Shown in pieces: positions 24,000-28,637 of a stretch of 28,637 bases of DNA. Numbering within the stretch: position 1 is the stretch's first letter; each line of letters begins with the position of its first letter. The notes under the pieces are model-generated. The model had not been told where the DNA came from. It worked only from the letters and a program-made list of their open reading frames with translations, and did no database searches. The stretch lies in contig DLTS01000098.1 of NCBI GenBank assembly GCA_002501485.1, positions 1-28,637 of the forward strand, written 5' to 3'. Origin of the DNA: Acidimicrobiaceae bacterium UBA7830. GTDB lineage: Bacteria; Actinomycetota; Acidimicrobiia; Acidimicrobiales; Ilumatobacteraceae. A program made the position numbers and the translations under genes.

Positions 24000-24664
24000 T
24001 CGTCCTCCCAGTCATACGGCAGATCATCCGGTCCGATGTAGGGGGTCGGGGAGGCTGATCGGGCGTTACTTATGAATTGTCGCACTTTCACCGCATCTTT
24101 GCGTCCCGGAGCTAGCTCAACTCCTGAGGAAACATCGACACCCCACGGTTCGACCGCAGCGACTGCGTCTCCCACATTGTCAGGGTTGAGGCCTCCTGCG
24201 AGTATCAATCGCACCGAATCAGGAACATCTGCGGTGATATGCCAGTCGAACACCTTGCCGCTGCCGGGCGAAGGAGCGTCGACAAGCACAACATCGGTGT
24301 GGAATCGATCAGCCCGAGCGAGATGTGGTGAGTCCGCACCAAATGCCTTGATCACCCACCGGATACCATGTTCAGGCCCCCGCTCAACGATCTCGGCAGT
24401 CTGCTCAGGGGTCTCCGAGCCATGGAGCTGAACTGCTCTCACCCCAGCCTTATCGGCGATTGAGAGAACACGCTCAGGCAATTCGTTCCTGAACACACCG
24501 ACCGTCATCGTCTCAGCCGGCAACCTCCTCGTGATGTCATACACACGCTGCGGGGCGACCTGGCGCTCGGACGGCGCAAAAATAAACCCGACTGCGTCTG
24601 CACCCATCGCAACCGCAAGAAGAGCATCGTCCTCGGTGGTGATACCGCAAATCTTGACGAACAT
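23996..24664 (-). CDS. trpF: Phosphoribosylanthranilate isomerase
   Basis: TrpF performs the Amadori rearrangement of phosphoribosylanthranilate. The 222-residue TIM barrel has the general base C6 (VKICGIT) and general acid D129 (VLVDAPSPGSGK), and the phosphate site LAGGLNPDNV. A C-terminal tail of about 20 residues (after ISNARS) is rich in Pro and acidic residues and not part of the barrel. Mycobacterium and Streptomyces lack trpF and use PriA instead, so its presence marks a different actinobacterial branch. It lies 15 bp after trpC. Confidence 0.95.
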   Translation of the reverse strand: MFVKICGITTEDDALLAVAMGADAVGFIFAPSERQVAPQRVYDITRRLPAETMTVGVFRNELPERVLSIADKAGVRAVQLHGSETPEQTAEIVERGPEHGIRWVIKAFGADSPHLARADRFHTDVVLVDAPSPGSGKVFDWHITADVPDSVRLILAGGLNPDNVGDAVAAVEPWGVDVSSGVELAPGRKDAVKVRQFISNARSASPTPYIGPDDLPYDWEDE

Positions 24665-24679
24665 ACGATTAGAAACTAC

Positions 24680-25471
24680 TCACCGGTGACCGCGAAGGGC
24701 GGCCACTTCTCCTGTCGGATCACCCGATGTCACCAACGTCTCGCCGACCAACACCGCTCGGTATCCGGCGGCAGTCAGAGCTTCCGCATCGTCACGATGA
24801 CGCACACCAGATTCGGCGACCGCAATGACATCGTCAGGCATTGCGCTACCCAATCGCATTGCACGCTCATGATCGACAGCGAAGGTAACGAGGTCGCGTT
24901 GATTCACCCCGATCATCGTTGCTCCAAGGTCAAGGGCAATGTCAAGTTCTGCCTCATCGTGAACCTCGACCAGCACATCAAGCCCAACCTCAACCGCAAG
25001 TGAGTGGAACTGCTCAAGTTCGTCGCGCGCGAGGGCAGCGGCGATCAGCAACAGGCAGTCGGCGCCCATTATTCGGGCATCAAGTACGTCGCGTTGAGAG
25101 ACCGTGAAATCTTTGCGCAAAACCGGGAGCGCACAGGCTTCTCGAGCGGCACGCAAATCGTTGGCTGAGCCACCAAAGAACTCTTCATCGGTGAGCACCG
25201 ATACACACGATGCGCCGCCGTCGGAATACTGGCGCACGAGCACCGCAGGATCGAGCCCCGAAAAAAGTTCACCTTTGGAGGGGGACCGACGTTTGATCTC
25301 AGAAATGACTGCGATTCCGTCGCGGGCCGGATCGACCTTCGCCAACGCGCCGGCAAACCCACGCGTCGGGCTCGCCGCGTAGGCTGCCTCGAACAGTTCG
25401 TCAAAGGGACGCTCATCCCGAGCAGCCTCCGCCCGATGAGCCTCAAGAATGCGGTCGAGGTACGTCGCCAT
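24680..25471 (-). CDS. trpC: Indole-3-glycerol phosphate synthase
   Basis: TrpC closes the indole ring. The 263-residue TIM barrel has SEIKRRSPSKG (E58, K60), the catalytic LRKDF (K120), VEVH (E169), NQRDL and AESGV. The first gene of the trpC-trpF-trpB-trpA run; trpE, trpG and trpD must lie elsewhere. It starts 8 bp after glyS with no TANNNT box, strong ribosome binding site, attenuator-like leader peptide or T-box in between, so it is probably carried on the glyS transcript. Confidence 0.96.
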   Translation of the reverse strand: MATYLDRILEAHRAEAARDERPFDELFEAAYAASPTRGFAGALAKVDPARDGIAVISEIKRRSPSKGELFSGLDPAVLVRQYSDGGASCVSVLTDEEFFGGSANDLRAAREACALPVLRKDFTVSQRDVLDARIMGADCLLLIAAALARDELEQFHSLAVEVGLDVLVEVHDEAELDIALDLGATMIGVNQRDLVTFAVDHERAMRLGSAMPDDVIAVAESGVRHRDDAEALTAAGYRAVLVGETLVTSGDPTGEVAALRGHR

Positions 25472-25479
25472 CGGCTCTG

Positions 25480-26790
25480 CTAAAACCCGAGCCGGCCCGA
25501 GAGCTCACCCAGAAGTTGATCGATAGGAACCCGGGTCTGCTCCATCGAATCACGATCACGCACAGTGACTGCGTTGTCATCGAGCGAGTCGAAGTCAACC
25601 GTCACACACAGCGGTGTGCCAATCTCGTCTTGCCGGCGATACCGGCGGCCAATCGCCTGAGTCTCATCGTAATCGGTCATGTAACGATTGCTCACCAAGC
25701 GACGCACTTTCTGTGCGAGGGGTGTCAGCGTGTCCTTTTTTGACAACGGCAACACGGCAACTTTGTACGGGGCAAGGCGAGGGTGCAGGCGGAGCACGGT
25801 TCGCACTTCGTCATTCACTTCTTCTTCGTCATATGCGGCGAGAAGGAAAGCTGCCATCGTTCGGGTCGCGCCAGCTGCAGGCTCGATGACATACGGCACG
25901 TAGCGCTCGTTCGTTGCCTGATCGAAATAGTCAAGACGCTCACCGGAATGTTGAGCGTGCTGAGTGAGATCGTAATCGGTGCGCTGCGCAATACCCTCGA
26001 GTTCGTCCCAGCCCCAGGGGAACATGAACTCAACGTCCGCGGTTCCGGTTGAGTAGTGTGAAAGCTCGTCATCGTCGTGAGCGCGAAGGCGCAACATCGA
26101 ATCAGGAATGCCCAGGTCTCGGTACCACTCGAGGCGGTGCTGACACCAATATTCATACCACGACGGGCCATCTGAAGGTGGCACAAAGAACTCGAGTTCC
26201 ATCTGCTCGAATTCACGGGTGCGGAAGATCCAGTTTTGAGGGGTGATCTCGTTGCGGAAACTCTTACCAACCTGCGCAATGCCAAACGGTGGTCGCTTTC
26301 GGCTTGTCTGCAGCACGCTTGCGAAGTTGGTGAACATTCCTTGAGCCGTCTCCGGGCGGAGGTAGGCATCGGCTCCTGCGTCAGCAACCGGACCTGCCTG
26401 CGTCTTGAACATCAGGTTGAACTGACGAGCCTCGGTGAACGAACCGGTCGCCCCACAATTCGGACATATGTTGGGGTCCTCCAACTTGTCTTGACGATGA
26501 CGGGTTTTGCACTCGGTGCAGTCGACAAGCGGGTCAGAAAAGTTCGCCAAGTGCCCAGATGCCTGCCAGACCTCGGGCGGGCCGAGAATCGCCGCATCGA
26601 TCAGAACGACGTCATCTCGCTGCTGCACCATGGCGCGAACCCATGCGTCTTTCACATTTCGCAGCAACAGCGACCCGAGCGGGCCGTAGTCGTAGGTCGA
26701 CCGAAATCCGCCGTAGATCTCTGCCGAAGGGTAAACAAAACCACGCCGCTTACACAGGTTGACAATTTGGTCGAGATCGGTTGCGGGCAT
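25480..26790 (-). CDS. glyS: Glycyl-tRNA synthetase (homodimeric type)
   Basis: Charges tRNA-Gly. The 436-residue class II enzyme is the single-chain alpha2 type, also called glyQS. It has the N-terminal CKRRGFVYPSAEIYGG, a zinc ribbon (C91-x2-C94 and C109-x2-C112), motif 2 FRNEITPQNWIFRTREFEQ (178-196), motif 3 around GIAQRTDYDLTQH, and the C-terminal anticodon domain (LAPYKVAVLPLSK onward). The open frame extends about 145 codons upstream across recO, but that part is unlike any synthetase; the ATG at 26790 gives the normal N-terminus and lies 7 nt after a TAGCCT box. The 34-bp space to recO therefore probably contains its promoter. Confidence 0.96.
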   Translation of the reverse strand: MPATDLDQIVNLCKRRGFVYPSAEIYGGFRSTYDYGPLGSLLLRNVKDAWVRAMVQQRDDVVLIDAAILGPPEVWQASGHLANFSDPLVDCTECKTRHRQDKLEDPNICPNCGATGSFTEARQFNLMFKTQAGPVADAGADAYLRPETAQGMFTNFASVLQTSRKRPPFGIAQVGKSFRNEITPQNWIFRTREFEQMELEFFVPPSDGPSWYEYWCQHRLEWYRDLGIPDSMLRLRAHDDDELSHYSTGTADVEFMFPWGWDELEGIAQRTDYDLTQHAQHSGERLDYFDQATNERYVPYVIEPAAGATRTMAAFLLAAYDEEEVNDEVRTVLRLHPRLAPYKVAVLPLSKKDTLTPLAQKVRRLVSNRYMTDYDETQAIGRRYRRQDEIGTPLCVTVDFDSLDDNAVTVRDRDSMEQTRVPIDQLLGELSGRLGF

Positions 26791-26797
26791 ACCTGAC

Positions 26798-26803
26798 AGG
26801 CTA
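26798..26803 (-). promoter_or_regulatory. Predicted -10 box of leaderless glyS-trp transcript
   Basis: TAGCCT on the minus strand, seven bases, then the glyS ATG. A TTGAGC hexamer sits 19 bases upstream inside the recO 3' end and may be a weak -35. There is no usable ribosome binding site. Confidence 0.45.
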
Positions 26804-26824
26804 CGGACATCATCGCCCAACGGC

Positions 26825-27577
26825 TCAATGACGTTCGAAGACTGACACCGTTCGGAGTCGACGTTCAATGTGATGCTCAAGAGCCCGAGTCGCCAACGCA
26901 GTGACCTCACTTGTCGCCGCAGACTCCTCCAGCGCAAGAGCCTGGCGTAACCGACCGCCGAGAATGTCGCGCATGATGTCGAGCGCAGCTGGCGATATCG
27001 ATATTCCTGAACGGCAACGTCGACAGAGCGCACCGCCCTCATTGAAATCGAAGGCGACAAGGGCGGTCTCTCCCCCGTCAGCCTCACCACAGCGCACACA
27101 GCCGTCGAGCACCGGCGATAGCCCCGACATTGCAAGCACCTTCCAGAAGAACGCAGCAACGTTGAGCGGTGATGGTGACTCACCAATCGTTCGCAACACG
27201 CCGACGAGCATTGCGTAGAGACGCTCATCTGGTTCGCCTTCCAGCGACAGTTGGTCGGCGGCCTCGACCACCGCCATGCCCTGCGCCGCCCGATCGAGCG
27301 ATGACAACATCGGCGTCAGACCATCAACCGATTCCGCCTGACTCACCAGATCAAGATCTCGACCTTTCCGAAGGAGAACCTCAACATGGCTCATCGGCTC
27401 TAAACGAGACCCAAACTTTGAGTTGGTGCGGCGAACACCCTTTGCGACCGCCCGAACCTTGCCGAAGCGCTGCGTCAGCAGCACGACGATGCGATCAGAC
27501 TCCCGCAATTTATAGGTGCGAAGAATGACAGCTCGGTCGCGGTAGAGCTCGCCATTGGCAACCGCTAGTGAACTCAT
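26825..27577 (-). CDS. recO: DNA repair protein RecO
   Basis: RecO works with RecR (and RecF) to load RecA at gaps covered by SSB. The 250-residue protein has the N-terminal OB fold (LYRDRAVILRTYKLRESDRIV...GKVRAVAKGVRR, 11-50) and a zinc-binding four-Cys site (C160-x2-C163, C185-x2-C188) inside a helical C-terminal domain. ATG start overlaps the stop of the upstream UppS-like gene (ATGA). In M. tuberculosis recO is next to the active uppS (Rv2362c-Rv2361c, from memory), so the recO-uppS association is old. Confidence 0.93.
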   Translation of the reverse strand: MSSLAVANGELYRDRAVILRTYKLRESDRIVVLLTQRFGKVRAVAKGVRRTNSKFGSRLEPMSHVEVLLRKGRDLDLVSQAESVDGLTPMLSSLDRAAQGMAVVEAADQLSLEGEPDERLYAMLVGVLRTIGESPSPLNVAAFFWKVLAMSGLSPVLDGCVRCGEADGGETALVAFDFNEGGALCRRCRSGISISPAALDIMRDILGGRLRQALALEESAATSEVTALATRALEHHIERRLRTVSVFERH

Positions 27578-28137
27578 GGGTCGAGGCCCCCAAATCGACG
27601 GCGACGCTGACCGAACTGTGTAACTGCCGCTACGAGATCTTGGGCGCCAAAACGCTCCCAGCCCGTGTCAGTGAAGACCAATTCGGCATACGCAAGCTCC
27701 CACACCAACGATGGCGGCAAACGATTACTTCTTCCGCAAATGACCACTAAATCAGGCTCACCATCGGCAGGCTCGTACAACGACCCCGCAACCGACGCCT
27801 CATTGACCGGACCCTCGCCAATAGTCCGAAACGCATCGACAAGACGTTGCCGGCCATCAGCCATCGGGTCGATCACCACCCCACACGACTCAAGGTGCAG
27901 CACCTGGTCGACCTTAGGCTCCACTGCAGGCTCGCCTAACGCGCCGTACGGCCTCAGGGTCAGCCAACTCACACCAAATGCACTCGCGGCGGCAGAGAGT
28001 TCACGAGCCGATTCCATCCATCGATCGCGCTCACGATGAGACCACTGCTCGCCACTTCCGCCGACGATCAAGAGATGGCGTAGCCCCAACGACTCCAGAA
28101 TTGCACCCGCAGACCCCCCGCTCATCGACCCATCCAT
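27574..28137 (-). CDS. Degenerate UppS-like protein (cis-prenyltransferase pseudoenzyme)
   Basis: A 187-residue protein related to undecaprenyl diphosphate synthase, which is usually about 250. The C-terminal half is clear: PDLVVICGRSNRLPPSLVWE (128-147) matches the DLLIRTSGE-R-SNFLLWQ block, then LAYAELVFTDTGWERF (148-163), and the end RRRFGG (179-184). The N-terminal half is eroded: HLLIVGGSGEQW (21-32) replaces H-x-A-x-x-MDGNGRW, so the essential Asp is Gly; the FSTENWxRP segment is absent after WLTLRPYG. Of the residues equivalent to E. coli R194, R200, S202 and E213, only R200 and E213 appear kept. It is unlikely to make polyprenyl diphosphate alone, but keeps the dimer face and RxG-like end. 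It is coupled to recO (ATGA) and divergent from a complete-looking uppS. Start: ATG at 28137; an ATG at 28125 is possible. Confidence 0.78.
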   Translation of the reverse strand: MDGSMSGGSAGAILESLGLRHLLIVGGSGEQWSHRERDRWMESARELSAAASAFGVSWLTLRPYGALGEPAVEPKVDQVLHLESCGVVIDPMADGRQRLVDAFRTIGEGPVNEASVAGSLYEPADGEPDLVVICGRSNRLPPSLVWELAYAELVFTDTGWERFGAQDLVAAVTQFGQRRRRFGGLDP

Positions 28138-28190
28138 TTCCTTATTGTTTCACTCCTGACCCCCTCCCCAGCGGACACGCAGCATCGCAG

Positions 28191-28196
28191 TAACGT
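28191..28196 (+). promoter_or_regulatory. Possible -10 box of uppS
   Basis: TAACGT lies 12 bases before the uppS ATG, in a 71-bp space between divergent genes. GAAGGTG (28198-28204) follows, four bases from the ATG, and may serve as ribosome binding site if transcription starts upstream of it. No -35 seen. Weak call. Confidence 0.3.
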
Positions 28197-28208
28197 CGAA
28201 GGTGCACC

Positions 28209-28637
28209 ATGAATCCTGAACTCCACACTCTGCCGACAGGACGTCACCATGTCGCATGCATCATGGACGGAAACGGCCGATGGGCTGAATCACGCGATCT
28301 GCCACGCACGGCAGGCCACACCGCAGGCGAGGAAAACCTTGCGTCGCTCGTTCGAGCCGCGGTAGAGCGTGACATCGGGTGGCTCACGGTCTTTGGCTTC
28401 TCCACCGAAAACTGGGTGCGCCCACGCGCTGAAGTTCGCCACATCCTCGGTCTTCACGAACGGCTCTTCGGTCGTGTCGAGGAACTCAACGACAACAACG
28501 TTCGCATCAGGTGGATCGGACGACCATTCGATAGTCCCGAATCTCGAACTCCCCGCTACGTGCAACGAGCGATCCGAAAAGCCATCGCCGACACCGCTCA
28601 CAACTCCGGGATGGTGCTTACCGTGGCATTCGACTAC
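28209..28637 (+). CDS. uppS: Undecaprenyl/decaprenyl diphosphate synthase, 5' part
   Basis: A cis-prenyltransferase that extends a short allylic diphosphate with isopentenyl diphosphate to make the lipid carrier for cell-wall synthesis. The 143 codons in the window contain HHVACIMDGNGRWA with the essential D20, the RDLPRTAGH segment, VFGFSTENWVRP (substrate-binding loop) and the VAFDY strand at the edge, all as in active enzymes. ATG start with GAAGGTG four bases upstream. The gene runs off the right edge, so the IRTSGE block and the C-terminus are not visible. It is transcribed away from the degenerate paralog. Confidence 0.95.
   Translation, partial: MNPELHTLPTGRHHVACIMDGNGRWAESRDLPRTAGHTAGEENLASLVRAAVERDIGWLTVFGFSTENWVRPRAEVRHILGLHERLFGRVEELNDNNVRIRWIGRPFDSPESRTPRYVQRAIRKAIADTAHNSGMVLTVAFDY

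Noticed and set aside
26791..27228. Upstream extension of the glyS frame
   Set aside because: The extra 146 codons run antisense-free through recO in another frame, are Arg/Ser/Cys-rich and match no synthetase; the ATG at 26790 with its promoter box is preferred.
1..28637. Mobile elements, CRISPR arrays, prophage or integration sites
   Set aside because: No transposase or integrase, no direct-repeat array and no att-like duplication near the tRNA was seen; the gene content is housekeeping.

Overview
This is a gene-dense chromosomal segment from a member of the Actinomycetota. Evidence is moderate-to-high GC coding, an ANTAR-type PdtaR response regulator, a proofreading-dead DNA polymerase I with Tyr in its O-helix, and a pdtaR-polA-rpsA-coaE-uvrB-uvrA order like that of Mycobacterium tuberculosis (Rv1626-Rv1638, from memory). 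A stand-alone TrpF argues against the lineages that use PriA (Mycobacterium, Streptomyces). I suspect Acidimicrobiia, but that is inference. No mobile element, CRISPR array or prophage is visible.

Layout. At 1-4115: the tail of an unknown plus-strand gene, uvrC on the minus strand, a divergent rhomboid-like membrane protein that has lost its catalytic serine, and a convergent MFS transporter. At 4112-16196: a long minus-strand block, read from high to low coordinate as tRNA(CAA), a 96-residue coiled-coil protein, pdtaR, polA, a methyltransferase, rpsA, coaE, a gamma-glutamylcyclotransferase-like gene, uvrB, uvrA and the MFS gene. From coaE to the MFS gene every junction is a 4-bp ATGA/GTGA overlap. 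At 16289-20668: a divergent plus-strand type II fatty-acid operon, fabD-fabH-fabG-acpP-fabF, whose FabD carries a C-terminal barrel resembling a biotin carrier domain without its lysine. fabZ faces it on the minus strand. At 21152-27577 (minus): recO, then glyS with its own predicted promoter, trpC, trpF, trpB, trpA and an SCO6745-family gene. At 27574-28637: a shortened, catalytically degenerate UppS-like protein coupled to recO, divergent from an intact uppS that runs off the right edge.

How the genes work together. The left block joins DNA repair (UvrA, UvrB, UvrC, Pol I) with ribosomal S1 and CoA synthesis. The middle block makes fatty acids from malonyl-CoA. The right block makes tryptophan from the anthranilate phosphoribosyl stage onward, charges glycine tRNA and makes the polyprenyl carrier for the cell wall.

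The most notable observations are: (i) the UppS pseudoenzyme next to a genuine uppS, an arrangement reminiscent of the two-subunit eukaryotic cis-prenyltransferase (DHDDS with NgBR/Nus1); (ii) the FabD fusion; (iii) a class I tRNA body with a CAA (leucine-type) anticodon; and (iv) a recurring TANNNT box 6-7 nt before start codons, pointing to many leaderless mRNAs. All calls come from reading the sequence; no database search was run.
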